Source of the DNA: Lamellibrachia satsuma
Lineage: Eukaryota > Annelida > Polychaeta > Sabellida > Siboglinidae
NCBI GenBank assembly: GCA_033239005.1
Contig: BSQZ01000070.1
Span: 3,154,617-3,218,616, forward strand
DNA: 64,000 nt
Direction of reading: 5' to 3'
Shown here: positions 25,817 to 59,690 of the stretch, piece by piece
How the letters are laid out: each line of letters begins with the position of its first letter
Position numbering within the stretch: position 1 is the first letter of the stretch
Program-made: the position numbers and the translations under genes
Notes under the pieces: model-generated
What the model was told of the DNA's origin: nothing
Database searches by the model: none
What the model saw: only the letters and a program-made list of their open reading frames with translations

Positions 25817-25889
25817 GGGCGCGTGGCGCAATGGATAACGCGTCTGCCTACGGAGCAGAAGATTCCAGGTTCGAATCCTGGCGCGCTCG
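25817..25889 (+). tRNA. tRNA-Arg(ACG)
   Basis: Sequence identical to the copy at 23680-23752, with all stems paired and anticodon ACG, followed by a T6 Pol III terminator. Its flanks differ from those of the first copy and match the flanks of the minus-strand right-arm copies. Confidence 0.95.
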
Positions 25890-26419
25890 ACGTTAAACTT
25901 TTTTCAAACCTCTCAGCGACCTTGCAACTACTATAATTCCTGACAGACTTACAATTTGATGTAGTACGAATTTCGAGCTAAGGAAAGCAGATCTTTTCAG
26001 ATCAAATGATTTTTATTCTATGGTTGTAGTTTGGTTTAGCGTTAAGACGAACGAAGAGAGTCGTTGTAGCACATTTGCTCCTGTGCATCCCCTCGACCCC
26101 CCGACACAATCACCATGTATGCTACTATGCGTTAGGTATTCAATTTACTAGACGTCGCTGTACAAACACATGCTAAAGGAATCGACGTCTTCAAGACAGC
26201 CGCTTCCGCTAACGAATATAGGTAATTTGGTGTTCACTTAGTTTGACTTAAATGTGACGTTTTATGAAAACATTGGCGGTGTGGTTAATGGTGTGTATTT
26301 GTTTTTACGCCAGCAATATTAGAAGTTACATTGCGGGTTTCCTTAGCACGAAATTCGTGATACAAATTGTGAGGAATGTAGCAGAAGCCGACGAAAGAGG
26401 TTTACAAAAACAGATCATC

Positions 26420-26491
26420 AAGTCCACCAGCATTCGAACCTGGAATCTTCTCTGTCGTAGGCAGACGCTTTATTCATTGCGTTACGCGCCC
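26420..26491 (-). pseudogene. tRNA-Arg(ACG) pseudogene
   Basis: Keeps the anticodon-arm and B-box region, but the D arm, part of the anticodon stem and the 3' acceptor strand (GGTGGACTT instead of GGCGCGCTC) no longer pair. Its inverted partner at 53821-53892 carries the same changes, so the decay predates the arm duplication. Confidence 0.85.
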
Positions 26492-27412
26492 GTGTTGACG
26501 ACAAGACGTCAGCGCCCGTCACAGATTCGGACCAATGCGCCCGTTCAATGCTTGCATGTACACGTTTTGTTGAAATATAAACCCATCATTTCACATTGTG
26601 CTGAATTCTTAGGAAACGTGTTTTTTTTTCAAAAAAATATTTGTCTACCGTTTTGAACGGAGGAAAATTTGAATATTTTATTAATATGGTTTAAGTTGGA
26701 ATAGTATTTTAGTCATAAAATGCATCTATCACAGTGTTACTAGGTGATCTGCAACAATTGTCTCACTACTTAACCGCTATGTTTATTGCCAATTGGTGAT
26801 AGCAATAAACTGTGTTTGCTAATTAACTGCTGTTTATGGCCAACTGGTGATACTACGATTGTTCGGTCACTAATGAGCCGTTATATGTTGTTGTTTGTAA
26901 TTTGAATATAGTTGCAAATGTCGCTGCGTTGTTTACTGCATATGTTGGTGTTTTTCATGGCAAAATTGCATATCGCCGTAATCAGTTCTATGTTTTCTTA
27001 TGCGATTTCTAACTTGCCCTATTCGTCAGCTTGCTATGTCTTCCCTTATGCTATAACGGCGTACTAAACTGCTGTCGAGATAGTATTAGCCATAGGTTGT
27101 ATAAAAATAAACGAAATTAGATTGGTCCGACGTGAGGTTGAAAGCCGCCATTTTGTTGATGCGTATCGTGATATCCGACAAACATTGTTACAGTACCAAG
27201 GAGACCGGTGTATGTTTAAATGTGGGATTGGTCAGTTGTTGGACAGTATACTACATGTTTATTATTGACACTTAACACAAACATTACGCCACAACGTGGC
27301 CTTGGAAGCTCATGCGATGATCAAGTTGTGAAGTAGTTTCGATTAATAATGTCCTAATGTAGTATGTGGGAAACGTATAGCAATTTGACCCACGCGTAAG
27401 CCCAAACATTAA

Positions 27413-29402
27413 CTGAATTTCAAATGACTGAGAGTTCAATCTCCTGGAAGTAGATTTATTGGCTACCTCAAATGACGGAGAGTCCGTACGAATGACAGTT
27501 GACATGCGTGCTAACAGGTCTCTTGTGGACCAATTGTCGCAGTATCGCCGAATGACACTGCCGGACAGCTCTTCTGTGAGATACTTTGTATAGCTAAAAT
27601 ACTAATCCAACTTAAACACAATTAATACAATCACTCGTAGCTAGAAAGGAAATTGCAAATTCAAACAAGAAGTAATTTCAAATAAAAATAAACTACCGCT
27701 TTTTTAATATTCCATTTAGTATTGATATATCTTACAAACATTGCAATTCTAGAAATGTACCATTAATGTAAGTGCACCTACTGATAGTTACGTTATTGAC
27801 GCCAAACATACGTTTCCACCTTCCGCTACGTACACTTAATATGCTTAAGTTAATATTACAATGTCAGTGAGATTCCGTGACTAAGACATCTATACAATTT
27901 CTAAGTTCTTAACTGCAAACATAATTTGTAACAAATGGTACAGTAATTACCGTGGTAATTACATTCTAATTGGTACTCACAACAATCGTGACGTTAAGGG
28001 TGGAACTATAGAGAAGTGTGGGGCAAAGGGCACCCCTTTATAACTAGAACCGGTAAACACCGTCATATATACACACACATCTTATTGAAATACTAATACA
28101 ATTACAGAACCTTGGCACCAACAAAACTACATTTTAGTTGCAGTCATTCACATTTTGCAAATTTCATCATGTACGTGGGACAAAGCACACACCGGGTCAC
28201 GTTGCCTCCACTATTGTATGTTATACGCCATACGATTATTACACCCACGTTTATGCTACATATTTTGCAATACATCATTTTATTGAAACATTGAGCATAT
28301 TAATGCACAATATCGATCTGTAGATCCTATTCAGGTAATCTTCAAACAAATATCATAAAACAATTAGAAAACCAGCGCATAATCACAGCTCCTGTATATT
28401 AGTCAATTGACATAAGTGAGTGGTTTATTACACAATTAGTCGTGAACATGTCGTTATCACACTGATTTATTTCTAAAACAACCACTCCCGTTGTGATGTA
28501 CAGTGTGGTGCACTGTCCCCGCATTGAACGGGTCATTGCAATTACAAAAATAACGTATGTAATATTATTGTTCATATGAACCAATGACACCTCCTATAAT
28601 ATCACTTTGCTTAGTCAAAGTACATATGATATGGGATCGTTTAAAACTATTGAATTTGTTTCAATAATATGAGTAAACAAAATCAAATTTATGTAACTTT
28701 CTTGGCGTGATGTTTCTGCTAAAATCGAAGTAATCTAGAAAGTAGTTATCCGGCTCCTTTCCCATCTTCCTTTGCATGTATGCATGTTTTACCTGCATTT
28801 CATCATCGACTGTACACATTGTCTCTCCCCCAATACTAAGTTTAATTTTGCAACACCTAAGTTTTGTCTTCGTGTCGATTTGACAAATGACAACTTACTG
28901 TTAATCATCTATATCACGTGGCTGCTTTTATGATACGTCTTAAACTTTGATGTTGTTATGTTTTGCTACATTTGCTTTGTATTTGGCGTGTCCCCGTCCC
29001 ACGGCATATGCAGAGTATTAATTGTGATGAGTTGCAGGAATCGTACCCACAATCACTCATCATATATGTTTGGCAGTAGTTTCTGTCCAACTACAATTGT
29101 ACATTGACATGTTTTGACACCTGGCACAGTCACCGATTTTCAGACAGTACCTACCATCACCCAAGAAAATGAGCCAAATACACCATTCACAAACCAGCGT
29201 GACTTGACATCATGTTTCCACTAAATACTCTAGAAGTACTCTAGCAAATAGTTCTCCGGCTCCTTTCCCATCTTTGTTTTGTATACAGTGATGCATGTTT
29301 TTTCATACATTTCATCATCGACTGTACACATCAAGTAATAATAGGATATTTAAACCGTCCGCCACACTTTCTTCTGTATGCGTTGTTATAATCATGCATA
29401 TG
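27413..29402. other. 3' flank of the receptor gene; short duplicated segment
   Basis: No gene recognised. It probably holds the receptor 3' UTR. Two direct copies of a roughly 100-bp segment (28726-28822 and 29233-29332) share TCCGGCTCCTTTCCCATCTT and TTTCATCATCGACTGTACAC; on the minus strand both read partly open, with KMGKEP followed by (E/D)NY. Confidence 0.55.
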
Positions 29403-51101
<21,699 letters not shown>

Positions 51102-52892
51102 CTTCCTCAAACCACAGCTTCACTAAGCGCCCCTCGTCTTCGAAGGGACAGAGCACTGGTCAGCCAGTTATATGTGGAACAATTCAATCACGAGCATGCT
51201 GTCGTTGCTGAACGTTCTATGTATATAGCGTAATAACCTTAAATGTTGCTTTCCACTGTCTCGTGTGTATTTGCTATGACTGGTTCTCAGCCGGCACCAT
51301 CGCCTTCTAGAGCCACTGGAGACGAGAGACGACAGACCGGGAAGTGACGCTTTAACGCGAGCGAGACCTGTGCACGGTGACCTCTTTTTCACGTCTATAA
51401 ACAGTCGCATTCTACTGGGCCCAAATCTGGATCAGGTAGGCCTATTCAGACTGCCAACCAGCGCCTGTGTGTGTTAATAACAATAATTGGAACTGTTTAC
51501 CTTGTTATGTAGACATATTCCACCGAGTGCTATGCTTGATGTGCTCACTCGTCACCACGCAGTAGACGGACAACGGATTCGAATGAAGAATGTGTTTCGG
51601 CTCGCTTGGCCAGGATTCAACCTACATAAATGCGGCCTAATATACACCCGACTCTGTTAAAGATATACCGAGAGATAACTGTAAACAATAACTGTGGACA
51701 ACAGTGGAACTATGCTACCTAGAGGCGTTTAGCTGCACGCGCATGGAATCAGTCACGCGTGACGGCGGCTACCGACAACACGCATGTATTGATTTAATGC
51801 TTCGGCATAACAATCTACGTATGTGGCGATGCTACGTCTGATTCAAGTATGAATACATTGAATAAATAAGCGACGGTTAAATAATACTATAAATACTAAA
51901 TACTAAAGATGTTAATGATTTTCACCGTGATAACAATAATACCAGTTGCAATAGCGATATATAAATCTTTAAAATTTTTTATCTCGGAATTAAGCCCTAT
52001 TGAAAACAAATAAAAAAAGAAAGAGAGAGCAGAATTTGGAAGGATTATCCATCGCCGGAAAATGTACATTTCGTGGATGTGATCAGGTAAGCAACGACAA
52101 AACAGTTCGCTTAGTTACCCGTGTAAGGTAAAAATGAAAACAGTAAATCGTACGTAAGTTTTTGGGAAATTGAACAGTACCATCTTGGCCATACATCACG
52201 TTCACGAGAAAATATGTTACAAGCTCATGTTATGAGATCGAAAGAGTAGAAACTCTAATTTTGCATGCAGGGGCTGTCATGAGGTGGGCTGTTTGCTAAA
52301 CGAGGTAGCACATGTGAGGTTATTAGTGACTGAGACGTCAGGGAAAGAGAAGGTGGATGGGAGAAGGAGCCAAGTTACATTACAGCATATTATGGAATGG
52401 CACGTGCTGCTATACTCTATGTTTACCTCAAAACGATAAATCGAATTCCACCGTACACGATCCATGTCGAGGTCTTCACTTTCTGGGACCGGGAGGCGGA
52501 AGCGTTTCACGGAGTCACTGGGGAAATCGTTCGTACGTGATCCCTCGTCTAGTTCATCCGTGACGATTTATTTTGTATGCCCGATTTGTGTTCTGCCCAA
52601 CTGAGTTTTTCCTCCAAATGAGTTCCACTTACAACATGCCAAACTCCACCAAGTGTCGTCCGGTGCGTGTAATGTGTGATAAGTATGGCGCATAGATGTG
52701 TTTGCTGTATTTAAGCAATTGCAGCAGAGTCGACCATGGTAGAGATAACAGTTGTTATGCCATGCGACCACAAAACTCTGCTGCCTCTGAGTCGACTTCG
52801 AGTAGTGGAAGCACTTTAGATACGGATGTATATGTCATTATCGAAGCTGTAGTTATCTAACACGCTGCTTCCTTAGCGGACTGGTAATGTGA
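51102..52892. other. 5' flank of the receptor gene, presumptive promoter region
   Basis: Lies between the receptor start codon and the inner edge of the right arm. It should hold the 5' UTR and promoter. I see no clear TATA box, no repeat and no convincing coding exon; an open minus-strand stretch at 52562-52450 ends in a donor-like GAG/GTAAAC but has a stop directly upstream and no acceptor. Confidence 0.5.
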
Positions 52893-53820
52893 ATGTTCGG
52901 GCTCACGCGAGGGTCAATTTGCTATACGTTTCCCACATAGTACACTATGACATTATTAATCGAAACTACTACACAACTTGATCATCGCATGAGCTTCCAA
53001 TGCCACGTTGTGGCGTAATTTTTGTATTAAGTGTCAATAATAAACATGTAGTATACTGTCCAACAACTGACCAGTCCAATTTTAAACATACACCGGTCTC
53101 CTTGGTACTGTATGTATTGTAACAATGCTAGTCTGATATCACGATATGCAGCAACAAAACGGCGGCTGTCAACCTCACGTCGAACCAATCTAATTTCATT
53201 TATTGTTATACAACCTATGGCTAATACTATATCGACAGCAGTTTAGTACGCGGTTATGGCATAAGGGAAGACGTAGCAAGCTGACGAATAGGGCAAGTTA
53301 GAAATCGCATAAGAAAACATAGAACTGATTACGGCGATATGCAATTTTGCCATGAAAAACACCAACATATGCAGTGAACAACACACCGACATTTGCAACT
53401 ATATTCAAATTACAAACAGCAACATATAACGGCTCATTAGTGACCGAACAATCGTAGTATCACCAGTTGGCCATGAACATAGCAGTTAATTAGCAAACCC
53501 AGTTTATTGCCATCACCAATTGGCAATATACATAGCGTTTAAGTAGTGAGTCAATTGTTGCAGATCACCTAGTAACACTGTGAGAGATGCATTTTATGAC
53601 TAAAATACTATTCCAACCTAAACCATATCAATAAAATGTTCACATTTTCCGCCGTTCAAAACGCTAGACAAATATTTTTTTTATAAAAAACACGTTTCCT
53701 AAGAATTCAGCACAATGTTAAATAATAGGTTTATATTTCAACAAAACGTGTACATGCAAGCATTGAACGGACGCACTGGTCCGAATCGGTGACGGGCGCT
53801 GACGCCACCGTCGCCAACAC

Positions 53821-53892
53821 GGGCGCGCGACGCAAAGAATAAAGCGTCTGCCTACGGCAGAGAAGATTCCAGGTTCGAATGCTGGTGGACTT
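53821..53892 (+). pseudogene. tRNA-Arg(ACG) pseudogene
   Basis: Inverted partner of 26420-26491, with the same broken acceptor (GGTGGACTT) and D arm and the same disturbed anticodon loop (TACGGCAG). Not expected to fold as a tRNA. Confidence 0.85.
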
Positions 53893-54425
53893 TATGATCT
53901 GTTTTTTTAAACCTCTTTCGTTGGCTACTGCTACATTCCTCACAATTTGTATCAAGCATTTGGTGCAAAGGAAACCCGTAATGTAACTTCTAATATTGCT
54001 GGCGTAAAAACAAATACGCACAATTAACCACACTGCCAATGTTTTCATAGAACGTCACATTTAAGTAAAACCCAGTCAACAACAAATTACCTATATTCGT
54101 TAGCGGAAGCGGCTGTCTTGAAGACGTCGATTCCTTTAGCATGTGTTTGTACAGCAACGTCTAGTAAATTGAATACCTAACGCATAGTAGCATACGTGGT
54201 GATTGTGTCAAGGGGGGTTGAGGTGATGCACAGGAGCAAATGTGCTACAGCGACTCCCTTCGTTTCGTCTTAACGCTAAACCAAACTACAACCATAGAAT
54301 AAAAATGAAGTTGATCTGAAAAGATCTGCTTTCCTTAGCTCGAAATTCGTACTATATAAAATTGTAAGTCTGTCAGGAATATAATAGTTGCAACATCGCT
54401 GAGAGGTTTGAATAAAACGTAACGT

Positions 54426-54497
54426 CGAGCGCGCCAGGATTCGAACCTGGAATCTTCTGCTCCGTAGGCAGACGCGTTATCCATTGCGTACGCGCCC
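54426..54497 (-). pseudogene. tRNA-Arg(ACG), one-base deletion in the D stem
   Basis: Identical to the intact copies except GGGCGCGTACGCAATGG in place of GGGCGCGTGGCGCAATGG, which shortens the gene to 72 nt and breaks the 5' strand of the D stem and the A box. Positional partner of the intact left-arm gene at 25817-25889. Confidence 0.75.
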
Positions 54498-55184
54498 GTA
54501 TTGTACTAACTGACGTCTTCGCCCCTCCCTGTCTTACGCGCTCAGATCTGTGGGGCAAGTTCCATACTCCAGATAGAGGCACGCTATTGATGTACGGAAT
54601 GAATTTGCACCCTATGTTTCTTACCCTTGCATTGTCGCAAAACACAGGCCCGAAACTGCCCATTCTGATTCTGACTCCACGCTCCACACTGCCCGTATCA
54701 TCTAACGACGACTGTTACGGGTGCATATAAGGGATAGCTACCGCTATGATTTAAAACGCTGAATCCGTGAAAGAAGCTGCTCTACTTGAATTTTTTTTAT
54801 ATTAGGTCGATAAATAAATTACATTATCCACTATGGTTAAAAAAGCATGCTTATTTATATTAGTAGGCCTACAATGACGCAAGCAGCCCTGATAAAATGG
54901 TTTCCCAGTTCGACGTATTGTAGCACCCTTAAAGACAATGCTATGGCGCCTCAAGCAACGACCAGTGGAAGCGATTGCAGATTTTTGCAAACGCAATTAT
55001 CTCGATCTCGCTGCCCTTGCTACGTCATCGCTTCTTGACGTTGAAGGGTGCATGGAATGACAATGTCCTCCATCCGAAGTAGCTAGTACGGCAAGCACAA
55101 CCACAGCTATACAATACGCACCCTGTGCATTAATGATCTGAATGAGAAATTATCATTTTAATAAATGAAAACAATAAAAGTGAT

Positions 55185-55257
55185 TGAGCGCGCCAGGATT
55201 CGAACCTGGAATCTTCTGCTCCGTAGGCAGACGCGTTATCCATTGCGCCACGCACCC
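55185..55257 (-). tRNA. tRNA-Arg(ACG)
   Basis: 73 nt, anticodon ACG. Differs from the other copies by GGGTGCG in the acceptor (a U:G pair replaces C:G) and by A as the discriminator base. Fold otherwise intact. TTTT occurs about 20 bases downstream. Confidence 0.85.
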
Positions 55258-55526
55258 ATGCTCCCTACCCTCACTGAGTCCAGGTAGTGCGCAAGTCGCC
55301 CCCCGAGGGTATTTAATATAGGCCGTAGATATTGCACCGAAAGTCGGTCCATTAACGCACGACTATTGCACCGACAGTCGGTCCATTAACGCACGGATAT
55401 TGCACCGACAGTCGGTCCATCTACACCTTTGCCACCGACGTGCACACATGCTACTGGCTGGTTGTTCCGAATGGCAACCATACAATATTAAAGTAGCACG
55501 AGTGAAGACGAAGAAAAAGAGATAAT

Positions 55527-55599
55527 CGAGCGCGCCAGGATTCGAACCTGGAATCTTCTGCTCCGTAGGCAGACGCGTTATCCATTGCGCCACGCGCCC
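55527..55599 (-). tRNA. tRNA-Arg(ACG)
   Basis: 73 nt, same sequence as 23680-23752 and followed by a T5 Pol III terminator (ATTATCTCTTTTTC). Upstream flank shares the CTGGACACAGTGA block with the flank of the left-arm gene at 25817. Confidence 0.95.
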
Positions 55600-55794
55600 G
55601 TCTTGCACTCGATTACCATATCGTCGCCTCTCACTGTGTCCAGGTAGGGCGCAAGTCCCCCCCCCGAGGGTATTCAGTATATTGCTAGTAAACAATCCTC
55701 GACACGTCATGTAACTGACCCCCAACGCGTTTTAGACATCTGTCAAAAAGATGTCCTTTTCAAGTTGAGTGTTTTGTGGTGACTGATGAGGACG

Positions 55795-55950
55795 CCTTGC
55801 CGCCGACTGTCGGGTCATCTACAGCCTTGTCGTCTACCGCCGGACCATCAACAGCCTTGCCGCCGTCTGCCGGACCATCTACGGCCTAGCCGCCTACCTC
55901 CGGACCATCTATAGCGTTGCTACCGACCGCCGGACCATCCACAGCCTTGC
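55795..55950. repeat. 30-bp minisatellite block, right arm (short)
   Basis: About five units of the same family as 24199-25615 in inverted orientation (GCCGCCGACTGTCGG, ACCATCTACAGCC), directly after the conserved block AACGCGTTTTAGACATCTGT at 55725. Confidence 0.9.
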
Positions 55951-56364
55951 CGCCGAAATGCCAATTGGAGAGGGAGGAACTGTCGCCAAGGCAAATACTG
56001 CCCCGCACACGCCCGAAGTCACGATGGGCCGAATCATCCGCGCTGCTAAATAACAAGTCCTCGATCCTCCATGATACTTATTGAGCCAAACCTTTGCCAA
56101 AGTTTTGTAATAAGCTGTGTCCTTTTCCTTAGCTTTATTGAATATAGTACACATGATAACATATAGGAGGAACATGTAATTAAGTTTCAGTCTTTTGAAC
56201 GCCAAAGTACAACCGCCGTTTTACTCATAATATTGTCTTACGGGAAGGAATGGCGGAAATGCAGACATTCGCTAATGTGCCATACACCCTACTGGCTGAT
56301 TGTTCCGAATGGCAACCATACAACGTAAAAGAGGCACGAGTGAAGACGAAGAAAAAGAGATAAT

Positions 56365-56437
56365 CGAGCGCGCCAGGATTCGAACCTGGAATCTTCTGCT
56401 CCGTAGGCAGACGCGTTATCCATTGCGCCACGCGCCC
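56365..56437 (-). tRNA. tRNA-Arg(ACG)
   Basis: 73 nt, identical to the 23680 copy, with T5 terminator. Its downstream 430 bases match those downstream of 23680 (CCTTAGCTTTA, GGATCGAGGACTTG), leading into a minisatellite block as in the left arm. Confidence 0.95.
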
Positions 56438-56539
56438 GTCTTGTACTCTTCCGTCAACTCGTCGCCCCTCACTCATCTAAAGGATCACCATGTAACTGTT
56501 AATGTTATTAGCAAATAATTAGGAAAAAAGAATGTATGA

Positions 56540-57360
56540 GACATTAGCAATTTCATTGATATATAATAGAAAGAGCAATGGCCCCAGCATGGAACCTTGC
56601 AGCACTCCGTAAGAATTAGTTAGTGTAGATGACCTAGTGTTATTGTAATACACATATTGACTTCTACTATATATATATAGCTTCTAATACAATCATTGGC
56701 TAAGCCACGTATACCATAACATTGGAGTTTTTTTACACAGTATCTCATGGTCAACAGTATCTAAGAACACCCCTAGCACAACTTTTTTGTTTTGTAGTGC
56801 TTTTGATATTTTGTCTACAATAGTCACTAGTGCCATGCCAGTGGAGTGATTTTTTTTCGAAAACTAAACTGATAATATAATTGTACAGAATGTTATACTT
56901 ATTAATGAAATTTAACAACCTGTTATACATAAGTCTTTCCAATAGTTTAGAGAAAGTAGGTAATATTGAAATTTGCAGGTAGTTAGAAAATTATTTTTTT
57001 CCAAAGCTTTGTAGATAGATATTACCTTATCTATATTTAGTTCATTTTTGAATATTCCAGTATTTATAGAGAGATTATATAACTATGTTAACGGTTTAAT
57101 AAAGCTTTTATAGTGTATATATTTAATATTGTTGACACCTCATTTTCAGTTAACAGTTCAATTTACAAAGCTTTAGTATTACTGTTTTTCATGTATGACA
57201 TAGGGTATGTTTGGTTCTGTGGAATGTTTATTGCTAGGTTAGAGCATGTAACATGTATATAACAATTATTAAAACATTTGCTTATTTGTTTTATGTCTGA
57301 TGTTACAACTTTGTTGATGATGAATTCTGTCTGCGTTATACGTTCTTGTTTCTTGTTTAT
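56540..57360 (-). pseudogene. LINE reverse transcriptase fragment
   Basis: Minus-strand residues MERLMYNRLLNFINKYNILY, HSTGMALVTIVDKISKALQN, KVVLGVFLDTVDHEILC and GSMLGP-like remnants identify a LINE ORF2 distinct from the copy in the receptor intron. The FDTVDH block is shortened and frames shift repeatedly. It interrupts the right arm between a tRNA gene and a minisatellite and has no counterpart in the left arm. Confidence 0.75.
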
Positions 57361-57509
57361 TATTTATTTTAACAGGGACCAAGATTTTTTATGGTTTGCT
57401 TATTTTCTTCAAAGAGAGTTGCGTTAACATTTCCTTTGAAAGCCATTCAACTTACTTTTGTAGACTTTATATTATTTTCGTTATATCTTCTGATTTGTCT
57501 GCATGGCCA

Positions 57510-58612
57510 TCCACATTCTTGTCGCCGACAGTCGGCGCTCGGCGGCCATCGGACCATCTACGACATTGCCCTTGACCGACGAGCCATCTACAGCCTTGCC
57601 ACCGACCGCTGGTCCACCTACAGTCTTGCCGCCTACCACCGGATCATCTACAGACTTGCCACCGACAGACGGGCCACCAGCAGCCTTACCGCCTACCGTC
57701 CCACCGCCGGACCATCTACAATCTTGCCGCTGAGGGCCGGGCAACTTGCAGCCTTGTCATCTACCGCCGGACAATTGACCGCCTTGCCACCGACCGCCGG
57801 ACCATCTACAGCCTTGCCACCAACTGCCGAACATCTACAGCCTTGTCACCTACTACTGGACCATCAATGGCTGTGCCGCCAAACGCCGGACCATCCACGG
57901 ACAGCTTTGCTGCCGAACCATCTACAGCCTTGACACCGAACCACCCACAGCCCTGCCGCCGGCCGCCGCGCCATCTACAGCGTTGACACCGACCACCAAA
58001 CCATACGCAGACCTGCCACCAGCCGCAGCACCATCTACAGCCTAGTCACCGACCACCAAACTATACACAGCCCTGCCACCAGCCGCCGCACCATCTACAG
58101 CCTTGACACCGACAACCGAACCATCCACAGCCCTGCCGCCGGCCGCAGCACCATCTACAGCCTTGACACCGACCACCAAACCATACACAGCCCTTTCACC
58201 AGCCGCCGCACCATCTACAGCCTTGACACCGACCACCGAACCATCCACAGCCCTGCCGCCGGCCGCAGCACCATCTACAGCCTTGACACCGACCACCAAA
58301 CCATACACAGCCCTGCCACCAGCCGCCGCACCATCTACAGCCTTGACACCGACCACCGAACCATCCACAGCCCTGCCGCCGGCCGCAGCACCATCTACAG
58401 CCTAGCCACCGACCACCGAACCATACACAGCCCTGCCGCCGGCCGCCGCACCATCTACAGCCTAGCCACCGACCACCGAACCATACACAGCCCTGCCGCC
58501 GGCCGCAGCACCATCTACAGCCTAGCCACCGACCACCGAACCATACACACCTATCCACCAACCACCGAACCATACACAGCCCTGCCGCCGGCCGCCGCAC
58601 CATACACAGAGT
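57510..58612. repeat. 30/60-bp minisatellite block, right arm
   Basis: Inverted relative of the left-arm array. From about 57950 it is organised as 60-bp higher-order units, each two 30-mers (ACCATCTACAGCCTTGACAC, then ACCATACACAGCCCTGCC), about ten times. Such higher-order structure points to recent local amplification. Confidence 0.95.
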
Positions 58613-59037
58613 TGCCGCCGAAAAGCCAGTTGGTCAACGAGGAGGAACCATCGCCAAGGCCAAAATTGTCCCGCACACGCCCGAAGTCACGTGTTGCCGA
58701 ATCATCCGCGGTGTCTATGGGAAGTATCTGCCGCTATCAAAGACCAAGTCCTCGATCTTCAATGATACTTATTAAGCCAAAACTTTGCCAAACGAATACA
58801 ATGTGCCCATTTTCCTTAGCTTTAGTGAATATATTACACATGATAACATATCGGCGGAATATCTAATAAATTTTCAGTCTTCAACGCCAAAGTACAACTG
58901 TCGTTTTGCTCAAAATATTTTCTTACGTGAACGAATGGCAGAAATGCAGACATTTGCTAACATGGCACACGCTACTGGCTGGTTGTTCCGATACAATATT
59001 AAAGTAACACGAGTGAAGACGAAGAAAAGGAAACAAT

Positions 59038-59097
59038 TGAGCGCGCCAGGATTCGAACCTGGAATCTTCTGCTCCGTAGGCAGACGCGTTATCCATT
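59038..59097 (-). pseudogene. truncated tRNA-Arg(ACG)
   Basis: The 3' 60 nt match the intact genes, but the first 13 nt (acceptor 5' strand and start of the D arm) are replaced by minisatellite sequence at 59098. A recombination between module copies inside the tRNA explains this. Confidence 0.9.
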
Positions 59098-59690
59098 TAC
59101 AGTCTTGACACCTACCACCGAATCATCTACAGCCTTGCCACCTACAGACGGGCCATCTACAGCCTTAATGTCTACCGTCCCACCGCCGGACCATCGACAA
59201 TCTTTCCGCCGAAGGCATGGCCATCTGCAGCCTTTGCATCTACCGCCGGACCATTCACATCCTTGCCACCGTCCGCCGGACCATCTACAGGTTTGCCACC
59301 GACCACCGGACCAACTACAGCCTTGCCACCAACTGCCGGAACATCTATCTACAGCCTGACCGCCTGAACGCAGCACCACTTGATATAATGTTCAGAGGGA
59401 CGTCCTGTTTGCTCTATATCTTTTTTTTTACCATGTGACAACGTCGACAAACGCAGTCCATCCGTTTAGTGCGTGTACTGGCAATGTATCGTGTTTTGTA
59501 TATACAATGCTAATCAATTTGCTCGACTTGCCGCCTACCATTGGACCATCAACGGCCGTGCCGCCGACCGCCGGACCATCCACGGATAGCTTTGCCGCCG
59601 AACCATCCACAGCCTTGCTGCAGGCCGCCGCACCATCTGCAGCCTGGCGGCCTACCGCCTGACCATCTATAGCCCTGCCACCGACCACAC
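59098..59690. repeat. two short 30-bp minisatellite blocks with a unique insert
   Basis: Blocks at 59098-59372 and 59528-59690 flank a 155-bp segment (GACGTCCTGTTTGCTC, TGTGACAACGTCGACAAACG) that also occurs at 62425-62490 and 63018-63080, and inverted near 23525-23590. Confidence 0.88.

Larger units (their letters stand above)
22829..27412. repeat. left arm of a large inverted duplication
   Basis: Read in the opposite orientation, most of this segment recurs in 52893-60235. Anchors: the TATGTCTCAAAA block (22847; 60190), the tRNA-Arg flanks, the minisatellite, the AACGCGTTGGGGGTCAG block (25687; complement near 55728), and 25817-27412 against 52893-54497. In a 108-base comparison near 27290-27398 I count about seven differences, so the arms are similar but not identical. 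Confidence 0.85.

Noticed and set aside
26264..26656. Open frame starting MKTLAVWL, with a partner at 54048-53731
   Set aside because: It crosses the antisense of a tRNA pseudogene, diverges in frame between the arms after about 75 codons, and has no domain. Its similarity reflects arm duplication.
52277..52562. Possible exon (KRFRLPVPESEDLDMDRVRW) on the minus strand
   Set aside because: Ends in a plausible donor, but an in-frame stop lies directly upstream without an acceptor or start codon, and it does not fit the receptor model, which has its own signal-peptide exon at 51101-51026.
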